DNA from: Microbacterium sp. MAH-37
Lineage (GTDB): Bacteria > Actinomycetota > Actinomycetes > Actinomycetales > Microbacteriaceae
Reading direction: 5' to 3'
Assembly (NCBI RefSeq): GCF_009758255.1
Contig: NZ_WSEN01000007.1
Span: 430,622-494,621, forward strand
DNA: 64,000 nucleotides
Shown here: positions 47,640 to 56,500 of the stretch, piece after piece
Numbering within the stretch: position 1 is the stretch's first letter
Layout: each line of letters begins with the position of its first letter
Notes under the pieces: model-generated
What the model saw: the letters and a program-made list of their open reading frames with translations, nothing else
Database searches by the model: none
Told to the model about the DNA's origin: nothing
Program-made: the position numbers and the translations under genes

Positions 47640-48601
47640 TGCGCTTCTCCTCCTTCGCCGTCGCGCTCCCCCGCCAGCAGCAGGTAGAGCACGGCCATTC
47701 TGATCGACACGCCGTTGGCGACCTGTTCCAGCACGGTCGAGGCGGCCGAGTCGGCGGCCTCGCTCGAGATCTCCAGACCGCGGTTCATCGGTCCGGGGTG
47801 CATCACGATGCTCGTCTCGGGGAGGCCGGCGACGCGCACCGCATCCAGGCCCCAGAGGCGGGTGTACTCGCGCTCGTTCGGGAAGAACGCCGCGTGCATG
47901 CGCTCCATCTGGATGCGCAGCATCATCACGGCATCCGGTCCCTCGGCGAGGGCCTGGTCGAGGTCGTAGCGCACCGTGACCGGCCACAGCGAGACGTTCT
48001 GCGGGATGAGCGTGGGCGGCGTGACCAGCGTCACGTGCGCGCCGAGGGTCGTGAGCAGCCACACGTTCGAGCGGGCGACCCGCGAGTGCAGCACGTCGCC
48101 GACGATCACGATGCGCAGGCCGCTGAGATCGCGACCCCGGCTGTCGGCGCCGAAGTGGCGCTTCCGGATCGTGAAGGCGTCGAGCAGCGCCTGCGTGGGG
48201 TGCTCGTGCGTGCCGTCGCCGGCGTTCACGACGCCTGCCGAGATCCAGCCGCTGGTCGCGAGGGTCTGCGGCGCACCGGAGGCGGAGTGCCTCACCACGA
48301 CGGCGTCGGCACCCATCGCCTGCAGGGTCTGCGCGGTGTCCTTCAGGCTCTCGCCCTTCGAGACGCTGGAGCCCTTGGCAGCGAAGTTGATGACATCCGC
48401 CGAGAGGCGCTTCGCGGCGGCCTCGAACGAGATGCGGGTGCGCGTGGAGTCCTCGAAGAAGAGGTTGACCACGGTCTTGCCGAGCAGCGTCGGCAGCTTC
48501 TTGACCTGGCGGGACTGGGTCTCGGCCATGTCCTCGGCCACGTCGAGGATGCGGAGCGCGGTGGCGCGGTCGAGCGTGCGCGTGTCGAGCAGGTGCCTCA
48601 T
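47636..48601 (-). CDS. pyrB: Aspartate carbamoyltransferase catalytic subunit
   Basis: 321-residue enzyme condensing carbamoyl phosphate with aspartate. The carbamoyl-phosphate loop [13 protein letters not shown], the 80s-loop [26 protein letters not shown] and the C-terminal [10 protein letters not shown] form the active site. No pyrI regulatory subunit is adjacent, so allosteric control by PyrI is not expected. The ATG overlaps the pyrR stop by four bases. Confidence 0.97.
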   Translation of the reverse strand: MRHLLDTRTLDRATALRILDVAEDMAETQSRQVKKLPTLLGKTVVNLFFEDSTRTRISFEAAAKRLSADVINFAAKGSSVSKGESLKDTAQTLQAMGADAVVVRHSASGAPQTLATSGWISAGVVNAGDGTHEHPTQALLDAFTIRKRHFGADSRGRDLSGLRIVIVGDVLHSRVARSNVWLLTTLGAHVTLVTPPTLIPQNVSLWPVTVRYDLDQALAEGPDAVMMLRIQMERMHAAFFPNEREYTRLWGLDAVRVAGLPETSIVMHPGPMNRGLEISSEAADSAASTVLEQVANGVSIRMAVLYLLLAGERDGEGGEAQ

Positions 48602-49128
48602 GCTTCGATCGTCACCTCGTCGGTGCCGTCGAGCTCGCGCAGGTGCACGTTGACGCGCTCCTGCCGGGAGGACGGGATGTTCTTGCCGACGAAGTCGGGG
48701 CGGATGGGCACCTCGCGGTGACCGCGGTCGACGAGGATCGCCAGTCGGATGACGGCGGGGCGGCCGATCGACTGGATCGCGTCGAGGGCGGCGCGGATGC
48801 TGCGGCCGGAGAAGAGCACGTCGTCGACGAGGACGACGGTCTTGCCGTCGATGCCGCCGTCGGGGATCTCCGTGCGCTTCGGCGTGCGGGTGGGATGCTT
48901 CGCCAGGTCGTCGCGGAACAGGGTGACATCCAGCGATCCGACCGGGATCTCTGCGCCGGCGATCTCGGAGATGATCGGGCCGAGCCGCTCGGCGAGGGTC
49001 ACGCCGCGGGTCGGGATACCCAGCAGGACGAGACCGTCCGCTCCCCGATTGGACTCGAGGATCTCATGGGCGATGCGCGTCAGAGCGCGCGCGATGTCGG
49101 CTTCTTGCAGCACGGTTCGTACAGCCAT
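48598..49128 (-). CDS. pyrR: Bifunctional pyr operon regulator/uracil phosphoribosyltransferase
   Basis: 176-residue PRPP-binding RNA-binding regulator. The PRPP loop [19 protein letters not shown] and the segment [14 protein letters not shown] are characteristic of PyrR. It binds pyr mRNA when UMP is high and has weak uracil phosphoribosyltransferase activity. ATG at 49128 follows GAGAGG. A PyrR-binding loop overlaps this ribosome-binding site, so PyrR should repress its own translation and, through overlaps, that of the whole operon. Confidence 0.96.
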   Translation of the reverse strand: MAVRTVLQEADIARALTRIAHEILESNRGADGLVLLGIPTRGVTLAERLGPIISEIAGAEIPVGSLDVTLFRDDLAKHPTRTPKRTEIPDGGIDGKTVVLVDDVLFSGRSIRAALDAIQSIGRPAVIRLAILVDRGHREVPIRPDFVGKNIPSSRQERVNVHLRELDGTDEVTIEA

Positions 49129-49170
49129 CTGCCTCTCCCTTCTCCGCCTCACGGGACGGGCTTAAAGGAT
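49129..49170 (-). promoter_or_regulatory. PyrR-binding loop overlapping the pyrR ribosome-binding site
   Basis: The minus strand contains GTCCCGTGAGGCGGAGAAGG (49138-49157), matching the conserved PyrR-binding core (GTCC-N-G-N-GAGGC-N-GAGAAGG) of Bacillus pyr leaders. CTTTAA just upstream also matches. The Shine-Dalgarno GAGAGG begins within the next bases, so PyrR binding should block translation, as reported for mycobacteria. No terminator hairpin follows. Confidence 0.75.
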
Positions 49171-49183
49171 GGGTGATGGTTCG

Positions 49184-49189
49184 ATTCTA
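49184..49189 (-). promoter_or_regulatory. -10 box of the pyr operon
   Basis: TAGAAT on the minus strand. Transcription starting about seven bases downstream would give a 5' leader of about 50 bases, just enough for the PyrR-binding loop. Confidence 0.5.
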
Positions 49190-49229
49190 ACGATTCGCCG
49201 GTCCGGCCGGTGGTATACCAACGAGCGGC

Positions 49230-49235
49230 TACGCT
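49230..49235 (+). promoter_or_regulatory. -10 box for leaderless phosphatase-Nudix gene
   Basis: TACGCT six bases (ggcggg) before ATG at 49242. It is divergent from the pyr promoter. Confidence 0.5.
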
Positions 49236-49241
49236 GGCGGG

Positions 49242-50150
49242 ATGCGGCGCAAGATCACCCTCCTCCGCCACGGCATGCCTGCGGTCGATGCGTCGGTCTC
49301 GCCGGAGGAATGGCCGCTCAGCTCCGACGGCGCGGCAGCGGCATCCGCGTTGCGCCTCGACGGCACAGCGGTGTCGAGCCCCGAGCTGAAGGCGCGGCAG
49401 ACGACAGTGCTCGCGACCGGAGCCGAGGAAGGAACCGTCGTCCAGGACGCCCGCTTCCGCGAGGTCGACCGTGAGGAGCTGGTGCACGACGACTTCCGCT
49501 CGGCTCGCCGCGCCTGGGTCGCCGGACGACTGGATGAGCGGCATGTGAGCTGGGAGACGCCGGATGACGTCGCGCAGCGCTTTCACGAGGGCCTCCTCGC
49601 GCACCCTGCCGAGCACATCGTCGTCGGAACCCATGGCATGGCTCTGACGGCCTGGATGGTCGCGCAAGGTCTGATCGAGGCGGGTGATCCCGCGGTCGCG
49701 TTCTGGGAGACGCTGCGGTTCCCCGACGTCATCGAGCTCGACCTCCCGCTCCCCCGCGTGCGGGCGCTGCTGACGGATGACGACGGGCGGATCATCCTGA
49801 TCAAGCGGACTCGCGCTGGTCACGCACCGTACTGGACCACCCCGGGCGGCGGGATGGCACTTTCGGATGCCACTCCGGAGGACGCGCTGCGCCGCGAGCT
49901 TCGCGAGGAACTCGGCGCCGAGGCCTGGATCGGCGAAGTGATCCATGAGCGCCGGATCGACGGCATCCGCAGCGAGATCTTCTACGCTGCGCGGCTGACC
50001 GGCATCGACCCCTCTCGTCGGAACGGACCCGAGTTCGACGACCCGTCGCACGGGCGATACGACATCGAGCGGGTCGCCCTGGACCGGATCGCCGGCCTCG
50101 ACCTCCGTCCTGCAGAACTGGTGTCCGTCCTGCGCGCGACATCTGCGTGA
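49242..50150 (+). CDS. Histidine phosphatase-Nudix fusion protein
   Basis: 302 residues with two enzymatic domains. Residues about 1-165 are a histidine phosphatase (phosphoglycerate-mutase-like) with LLRHGMP carrying the catalytic His and VVGTHGMALTAWM the second His. Residues about 167-300 are a Nudix domain with GGGMALSDATPEDALRRELR followed by EELGA: the REUxEExGU part is intact, but the first conserved Glu is Ala. Mycobacterial MutT1 has the same two domains in the opposite order, so sequential removal of phosphates from an oxidised or dinucleotide substrate is plausible. Apparently leaderless and monocistronic. Confidence 0.82.
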   Translation: MRRKITLLRHGMPAVDASVSPEEWPLSSDGAAAASALRLDGTAVSSPELKARQTTVLATGAEEGTVVQDARFREVDREELVHDDFRSARRAWVAGRLDERHVSWETPDDVAQRFHEGLLAHPAEHIVVGTHGMALTAWMVAQGLIEAGDPAVAFWETLRFPDVIELDLPLPRVRALLTDDDGRIILIKRTRAGHAPYWTTPGGGMALSDATPEDALRRELREELGAEAWIGEVIHERRIDGIRSEIFYAARLTGIDPSRRNGPEFDDPSHGRYDIERVALDRIAGLDLRPAELVSVLRATSA

Positions 50151-50153
50151 CTC

Positions 50154-50208
50154 CCCGACTTCTGCGCGAGACCCGTGTTCAGCACGGGGACCTCGTGCAG
50201 AAATCGGG
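50154..50208. terminator. Large bidirectional terminator/cruciform
   Basis: Outer arms of 17 bases (50154-50170 and 50192-50208, two mismatches) enclose an inner perfect stem CCCGTG-TTCAG-CACGGG (50172-50188). It lies three bases after the stop of the plus-strand fusion gene and 38 bases from the stop of the convergent acetyltransferase. Confidence 0.6.
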
Positions 50209-50246
50209 ATCTCGCGGCGAAGTCGGCGAGATCTCGCGCGCCGCGC

Positions 50247-50783
50247 TCAGTCCGCCGCGGGGTTGATCCTCTGGAACATCAGGAAGTCGCGCCAGGCGCC
50301 GTCGATACGGAGATACTGCGGCGCGAGGCCGTAGTGCGTGAAGCCGATCCGGGTCAGCACGGCCTGAGAAGCGACGTTCTCGGGCAGTGTCTCGGCCTGC
50401 ACCCGGTGCAGCTCCAGTGCGGTGAACGCGTGTTCCACCGCCAGGGCGGCCGCGCGCGCGGCGTGCCCACGACGCACGTGGTCCGCCGCGATCCAGTACC
50501 CCATCGCGCACGACTGCAGGGCGCCACGCACGACGCCGCTCAGCGTGACCCGGCCGATCAGCTCACCGGCATCCGTCGTGATCCCGAACGGGACGGCACG
50601 TCCGGCCTCGTGCTCGCCCAGCGCGATCTCGAGCCGATGCCGCTGCTCCGAAGCCGTGAAGTACTCCGGCGCCCGCGCCGGATCCCACGGGCGCAGGTGC
50701 TCGCGGTTCGCGAGTTCCAGTGTGGTGAGCTCGTCGACATCGTCGAGGCTCAGCAGCCGGACGCCGGTTCCGGCGCCGCTCAT
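50247..50783 (-). CDS. GNAT family N-acetyltransferase (RimJ-like)
   Basis: 178-residue acetyltransferase. LANREHLRPWDP, LIGRVTLSGVVRGALQS, the acetyl-CoA loop in HVRRGHAARAAALAVEHAF and ENVASQAVLTRIGF are typical of RimJ/RimL ribosomal-protein-type acetyltransferases, but the acceptor is not known. ATG at 50783 overlaps the stop of the MBL-Rieske gene (ATGA), so the two are coupled. Confidence 0.85.
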   Translation of the reverse strand: MSGAGTGVRLLSLDDVDELTTLELANREHLRPWDPARAPEYFTASEQRHRLEIALGEHEAGRAVPFGITTDAGELIGRVTLSGVVRGALQSCAMGYWIAADHVRRGHAARAAALAVEHAFTALELHRVQAETLPENVASQAVLTRIGFTHYGLAPQYLRIDGAWRDFLMFQRINPAAD

Positions 50784-52348
50784 CCGGCGCGGAGCGCCTC
50801 GTCCGTGAGCGGGCAGTACTCTGCGCGGATCTCGTGGCCGGCGGTGCTGAGGCACTTGCCGGTCTTGAGGTCCCACTTCCAGTCGTGCATCGAACAGGTG
50901 AGCACACCGTCCTCGATCTTGCCGGTGCGGGTCAGGTCGGCACGCAGGTGCGGGCAGCGGCGCTGCACGACCCAGTCGCCGATCTGGGCGTCCTCGGTCT
51001 GGTCGGTCTGCTCGGAGTACCAGTTCTCGACGTACTCGATGCGGTCGACCGAGAGGCACTTCAGGAACGTGGTGAGGAACTCGTTGAACTTGCCGCTGCG
51101 GCCCACCGAGAACTGCATCGACAGGAAGATCGAGTTGGACCAGTCGATCTCATGATCGCGGATGTTCGTCGAGACGAGGTCGGCGGGGATGGTGTACCAG
51201 TAGATGCACTCCTCGCCGGCGTACTCGCGCACCTTGGCACGCGGGAAGTCGACGACCATGTCGAGGTCGCCGATCCGGAAGCGGACGTTGCCGCCGACGC
51301 CGTTCCGGATGGTGCGCGACTTCTTCAGAAGCGGCTCCCACCAGGCCTTCAGTTCGGCGAGGATCTCCTCCGCGGGGAGTGCGGGCGCGCGCCGCGCCTC
51401 CTCGTCGCGGATCTCCTGCTGGCGCGAGGCCCGCTGCTCCTCGAGGTAGTCCCACTTCTCGTCGAAGATGTGCGCGATCTCGGCCTCCGAGTACAGGCTC
51501 TGCGTCACGGACAGCTCGCCGTGGTTCATCTCGACGACCGTGCCCGGGATGAAGAGCTGCCCGTCATACTGCGGAGCGAGCTCCTTCAGGTGGGCGAGGA
51601 ACTCCTTCTGATCGGTGAAGATCGAGTCGTCGTTCTGGCCCGTGCCGTTGTACTGGAACAGCTCGTCGCGCAGGAACATCGGCGGGCCCGCCATCGGGAA
51701 GACGTGCGGGGCGTCCACCTTCTCGATGTAGTACATCGCGCGCTTGTTCTGGGCGTCGCGCTTGAGCTTCGCGAAGTTCTGCTTGGCGTCCTGAGGGAGG
51801 TCGTACACCATCGGCCACCAGATCGCGCCGGAGACCTGCGTGAAGTACGCCTCGGGCTTGCCGAAGCTCAGCAGCTTCTCGAGGTCGAGCGGGTGCGAGT
51901 CGTTCTGGTTCAGGATCGACGCGGTGCCGTCGTCGACGCTCAGCGAGGAGTCGCCGATGGGTCCGTCGCTGGGGGCGCGCAGCGGCGTGATCATGATCTT
52001 CAGGTCGCCGCGCTCGATCACCCCGCCGGCGGGCGCGTAGGTGATGTTGTCGTAGCCGAGGGCGCGGATGTCGACCTCGAGGTCGTCGGTGACGTACTCC
52101 GGCAGCAGCACCTCGATGTCCTTGCGGATGTACTTCTCCAGCAGCCGAGGGTCGAAGTGGTCGCGGTGCCGGTGTGAGATGTACAGGAAGTCGGCCTTCC
52201 TGCCGATCTCCTCCCAATCGAGACCCCGGTTGTCGGGGAACGGGAACCACGAGCCGTAGAACGAGGGGCCGAGCACGGGGTCGCAGATGATGTTCCCGCC
52301 GACCGTCTCGATGAGCATTCCGGCGTGGCCGAGTCCCGTGATCCGCAT
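50780..52348 (-). CDS. MBL-fold/Rieske [2Fe-2S] oxygenase-like protein
   Basis: 522-residue protein with a metallo-beta-lactamase-like N-terminal domain (about 1-290) bearing HRHRDH at 59-64, a middle region (about 330-440), and a C-terminal Rieske domain with Cys465-x-His467 and Cys485-x2-His488. The combination recalls CMP-Neu5Ac hydroxylase-type enzymes, in which a Rieske cluster feeds electrons to a dimetal MBL site, but there the Rieske domain comes first. An oxidative reaction (hydroxylation or N-oxidation) is plausible; the substrate is unknown. AGGAGGAGAG precedes ATG 52348 and a TAGAAT box lies upstream. It is coupled to an acetyltransferase gene. Confidence 0.8.
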   Translation of the reverse strand: MRITGLGHAGMLIETVGGNIICDPVLGPSFYGSWFPFPDNRGLDWEEIGRKADFLYISHRHRDHFDPRLLEKYIRKDIEVLLPEYVTDDLEVDIRALGYDNITYAPAGGVIERGDLKIMITPLRAPSDGPIGDSSLSVDDGTASILNQNDSHPLDLEKLLSFGKPEAYFTQVSGAIWWPMVYDLPQDAKQNFAKLKRDAQNKRAMYYIEKVDAPHVFPMAGPPMFLRDELFQYNGTGQNDDSIFTDQKEFLAHLKELAPQYDGQLFIPGTVVEMNHGELSVTQSLYSEAEIAHIFDEKWDYLEEQRASRQQEIRDEEARRAPALPAEEILAELKAWWEPLLKKSRTIRNGVGGNVRFRIGDLDMVVDFPRAKVREYAGEECIYWYTIPADLVSTNIRDHEIDWSNSIFLSMQFSVGRSGKFNEFLTTFLKCLSVDRIEYVENWYSEQTDQTEDAQIGDWVVQRRCPHLRADLTRTGKIEDGVLTCSMHDWKWDLKTGKCLSTAGHEIRAEYCPLTDEALRAG

Positions 52349-52374
52349 GTCTCTCCTCCTGCTTGGACCCGTCG

Positions 52375-52380
52375 ATTCTA
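52375..52380 (-). promoter_or_regulatory. -10 box of the MBL-Rieske/acetyltransferase operon
   Basis: TAGAAT on the minus strand, 27 bases before the ATG, leaving room for a normal leader with Shine-Dalgarno. Confidence 0.45.
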
Positions 52381-52438
52381 CCGGCGCACGCTTCGGAAGC
52401 CGCAGAGACCGGCCGTGCCTAACCCGCCCGGGCGCGCC

Positions 52439-53524
52439 TCAGGCCAGCCCCGCGACCGGCACGCCGAGCCACTCCGCGAGCTCCTGGATCTCCGCGCGGA
52501 CCAGCTCGTGCTCGTCCGCGTCCCAGGGGAAGAACTCGTGCACGGCGTTCACCTGGAGCACCTCGCGCTTCCGGTCGTGCTCGGCGTCGAGCATGCCGAT
52601 GAACCGGTCGCCGAAGAGGATCGGATGCGCGAAATAGCCGTACACGCGCTGCGCCTTCGGCTTGAACTGCTCGAGCACGTAGGAGAAGTCGAACACCTCC
52701 TCCAGCCGCTTCCTGTCGAACAGCAGGTTGTCGTAGGGATTGAGGAACGCGACCCGCCCGCCGCGATCGGGCTCCTCGAGCGCCGCGAGCGCCGCGGGGT
52801 CGACGCGGAAGCGCACGGAGCTCCCCTCGACGGATGCTGCCTCGCCCGCCGTCTTGGAGACCCCGTTCCACCAGTTGTACGGACGTGCGAGCCCGGCGGC
52901 CTGCAGCAGACGGGAGGACCACTCGTCAGCGGCTTCCTGCGCGCCGAGCACACGGCCGTCCTGCGGGTAGACGCGCTCCGCGAGATCCCAGCGCCGAGAC
53001 CGGCCTTCGCGACCGACCACGGCGACTTCAGCCGTGTGCGAGAGCACGTCGAGCATGATGGGCACCTGATTCGAGCCGGTCCATCCGTCGGGGGCCTTGG
53101 TGACCTGGGCGGTGTCGGGGATCTCGCTCGCGAGCAGCGGACCCTCGGCGCGCAGCCGCGCCAGCACGTCGCGGCGGAACCCGTCGTTCGCCGCCAGCCA
53201 GGATCGGGTGCTCTCACGCAGTGTGCCCTCGGTCATGCCGGGGAGCATGGCGGGCAGGAGCGAGACGGGCAGGAACGTCCCGTTGTACTCGAACAGCTGC
53301 CGGTCCTCCTCCGCAGCCTTCTTCAGCTGCCCGGGTTCGTACGACCAGCCGATCCGTGACCAGGCCATCGTGTGCTCGCAGGGCGCGATCGTCGCGGTGG
53401 GATCGATCTTGATGTAGCCGATCTGCTCGGCGACCTCGACGACGTCACCGGGGCGCTCCGCGTCGAGCAGTGCCGCTCGCACGATGACGCGCCGCGCCTC
53501 GTCCTTGCTCAGAGCCACAGTCAT
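52439..53524 (-). CDS. AlkZ/YcaQ-like DNA glycosylase family protein (winged helix, HTH_42)
   Basis: 361 residues of the HTH_42 family, which includes AlkZ and YcaQ, glycosylases that unhook bulky or crosslinked DNA adducts. The C-terminal winged-helix signature is strong: NPYDNLLFDRKRLEEVF, then QFKPKAQRVYGYFAHP and LFGDRFIGMLDAEHDRK. In catalytically proven members a Q-x-Q or Q-x-D motif lies near residue 38; here the aligned tripeptide is Lys39-Ile-Asp41, so activity or specificity may differ. The ATG is 15 bases after the SNF2 helicase stop, suggesting a shared DNA-repair role. Confidence 0.82.
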   Translation of the reverse strand: MTVALSKDEARRVIVRAALLDAERPGDVVEVAEQIGYIKIDPTATIAPCEHTMAWSRIGWSYEPGQLKKAAEEDRQLFEYNGTFLPVSLLPAMLPGMTEGTLRESTRSWLAANDGFRRDVLARLRAEGPLLASEIPDTAQVTKAPDGWTGSNQVPIMLDVLSHTAEVAVVGREGRSRRWDLAERVYPQDGRVLGAQEAADEWSSRLLQAAGLARPYNWWNGVSKTAGEAASVEGSSVRFRVDPAALAALEEPDRGGRVAFLNPYDNLLFDRKRLEEVFDFSYVLEQFKPKAQRVYGYFAHPILFGDRFIGMLDAEHDRKREVLQVNAVHEFFPWDADEHELVRAEIQELAEWLGVPVAGLA

Positions 53525-53539
53525 CCCGGAATTCTCCGC

Positions 53540-56500
53540 TCATTCCTCGAACAGTGCACGGATGTCGTCAGCAGTGAGCGACTTCGCGAACAGTTCGTCG
53601 TCGTCCATCACCGCGGTGAACAGTCGCGCCTTGCGCTGCTGCAGCGCGAGCACCTTCTCCTCGATCGTGCCGGTCGAGATCATCCGGTACACGAACACCT
53701 GCTCGCGCTGCCCGATCCGGTGCGTGCGGTCGATCGCCTGCTCCTCCGCCGCCGGATTCCACCACGGATCCAGCAGGAAGACGTAGTCCGCCTCGGTGAG
53801 GGTCAGGCCGAAGCCGCCCGCCTTGAGGCTGATCAGGAACACGGTCTGGTCGCCGTCGCGGAAGTCGTCGACGACCTCGCCGCGCTTGCGGGTGGCACCG
53901 TCCAGACGGCTGTAACGGATGCCGGCATCCTTCAGCCGTGCCTCGGCGAGATCGAGGTAGGAGGTGAACTGGCTGAACACCAGCACCCGATGCCCCTCGG
54001 CGCGCAACTCCTCGGCGCGCTCGACCAGTGCGTCGAGCTTGCGCGATCCGAGACCCGTGTCGTCGGGGTCGACGAGACCAGGTGCGAGCGCGAGCATCCG
54101 CAGCATGGTCAGCGAGCGGAACACGATGAACCGGTTCTTGTCGAGGTCCTTGAGCAGCCCGAGGATCTTCTGCCTCTCCCGCTGCAGCACGGTGTCGTAC
54201 ACGGCGCGGTGCGCAGGACTCGGCTCGACGTGCAGGATCTGCTCCTGCTTGGGCGGCAGCTCGGACGCCACCAGATCCTTGGTGCGACGCAGCATGAGCG
54301 GGCGGATGCGACGCCGCAGTCGCGCGATGCGGCCGGCCCGGAAGTCCGCGCCCTCGGCGTTCTCGGGCACCTTGCCCTTCTCGATCGGCTGCACGTAGTC
54401 CTCGCGGAACTGTCGCTTGGACGGGAACAGCCCGGGTGCGGTCAGGTGGAACAGCGCCCACAGGTCCATCAGGCTGTTCTCCAGCGGTGTGCCTGTGACG
54501 GCGTAGGTCACGTCGGCGCGGATAGCGGCGATCGCCTGGTGCTGCTGCGAGGCGGGGTTCTTCACGAACTGCGCCTCGTCGAGGATCAGGCCCGCCCAGT
54601 CGCGATCTCGGAACGTCTGCTCTGCCAGGCGCACGACCGCGTAGGACGCAACGACCAGGTCGGCCGACACCGCGGCATCCCGGATGTCGGACGCCTTCGA
54701 AGTCTCCACCACCCGCACGCGCAGGTCGGGGGTGAATCGCGCCGCCTCGTCGCGCCAGGCTGTCAGCACACTGGTCGGCGCGACGACGAGGAAGGGCCGC
54801 TCCTCCCCCGCCTCGTGCGCGTGCTGGACGAGGGCGAGAAGCTGCAGTGTCTTGCCGAGGCCCATGTCGTCGGCGAGGATGCCACCGAGACGGTGCTGGC
54901 GCAGGAACGCGAGCCATTCGAACCCCGCCTGCTGATAGAGGCGCAGCTCGGCCCGCAGCCCGGCGGGCGGCGGCACCGCCGGCACGTCACTGTCGGTGCG
55001 GAGCGCCTCGACTGTGGCGCGCCAGGACACCGCCGGCTCGGACTGGTCCGCGAGGTCCTCGAAATCGTCCCAGAGGGCGGTCTGGTACCGGCTGATGCGC
55101 GGTCCGGTCTCCCATTCGTTCAGCGTCGCGGCCTCGTCGATGAGATCGCGAAGGCGGTCGAGGGCGGGGTGCGCGAGCGAGAAGTAGCTGCCGTCGACGA
55201 GCAGCAGGTTCTTGCGCCGCAGGGCGAGCGCGGTGAACAGCGGCTCGAACGGGATGGTGCGGCCGTCGATCTTCACCAGGAACCCGAGGTCGAACCAGTC
55301 CGGATCCGTGCTCTCGACGGTCGACACCGTGATCTCGGGTTCGCCCGCCAGCTCCCGGTAGACGGGCCTGTCCCCCGTGACGATGACCTCGATCCCCGCG
55401 TCCTCGAGTGCGGGCACGACCTCACCCATGAGCCGCGCGGTGTCGAGGTCGCGGACGACTCCGGTCGCCGCGAAACGCAGGTCGGATGCCGCGGACCAGA
55501 TGCTCTCGACGGTGCGCAGCTCCGCGGCCTCGGCCTCCGCGTCCCGGATCGCGTCCGCTGTGGTCGTCACCGGGAATCCGCCGCGCCCGCCGTACCGCCA
55601 GCTGAGCCGGTGATCGGCAGTGTGGCCACCGCGGAACGTGACGGAGACCACGGGAGTCGGTCTCAACACTTCCGGCAGGACGACGCCGGTTCCTGCGGTG
55701 AGCGTGGTCGTCCTGCTCAGCGAGGGGTACGCCTCTGCGAAGAAGGCTTCCTCGTCGGCCGCGGGCACCGGGACCGATCCGCCCTCGGTCAGCAGCATCC
55801 GCGTCGGCTCGTCGAGTGCGCTCCTGGCGAGGGCGACCTCGACGCGCCGGTCCACGACGCGCCAGGTGTAGAAGCCCGAGCGTCCGATCGGGCGCGCATG
55901 CTCCGCATCCTCCCCGTCGACCTGCGCGGCCGCGCGCAGCAGCAGCCCGGTGTCGGTGCGGTCCACCCGCACGCGCGCGGACCCCGTGTCCGTGAGCCGG
56001 ATGTCGGTGTCCTTGCGCACGGCGATGAGCGGCACGCCCGCGGCATCCGCCCGCAGCAGGTGATCGAGGAAGACATCCGATTCGACGTGGTCGACCAGGA
56101 TCCACTCCCCGGCGGTACCGGAAAGCAGCGAGTCGCGCGCGAGCGCGAGCAGATCGCCGAACCAGCGGTGCTGGGCGATCGGGTACGCCGGCGAGGGACG
56201 GCGGAACGACTCCCACCCGACCTCACCCTTGATCCAGGCGCCTGTGCGTGGGCTGGTGGTGTACGGGCGCATGGCCAGGCGCACGTCGACCTCGCCCTTC
56301 GCCAGGGCGCGCGGATCGGCCGGGGTCGTGCGCTTCGTCGACCACGGATTCGCGCTGCGCTCGTGCACCCGGAGTTCGAATCCCAGCGCGAGCGGCGTCC
56401 GCGCCGCTGTCGTGCGCGCCTCGGGGATGAGTCTGCGCCACGGCTCGACCTTCGGTCGCTCCGGTGCCGTCACGGCAGCGCGCACCACGGACTCCCGATC

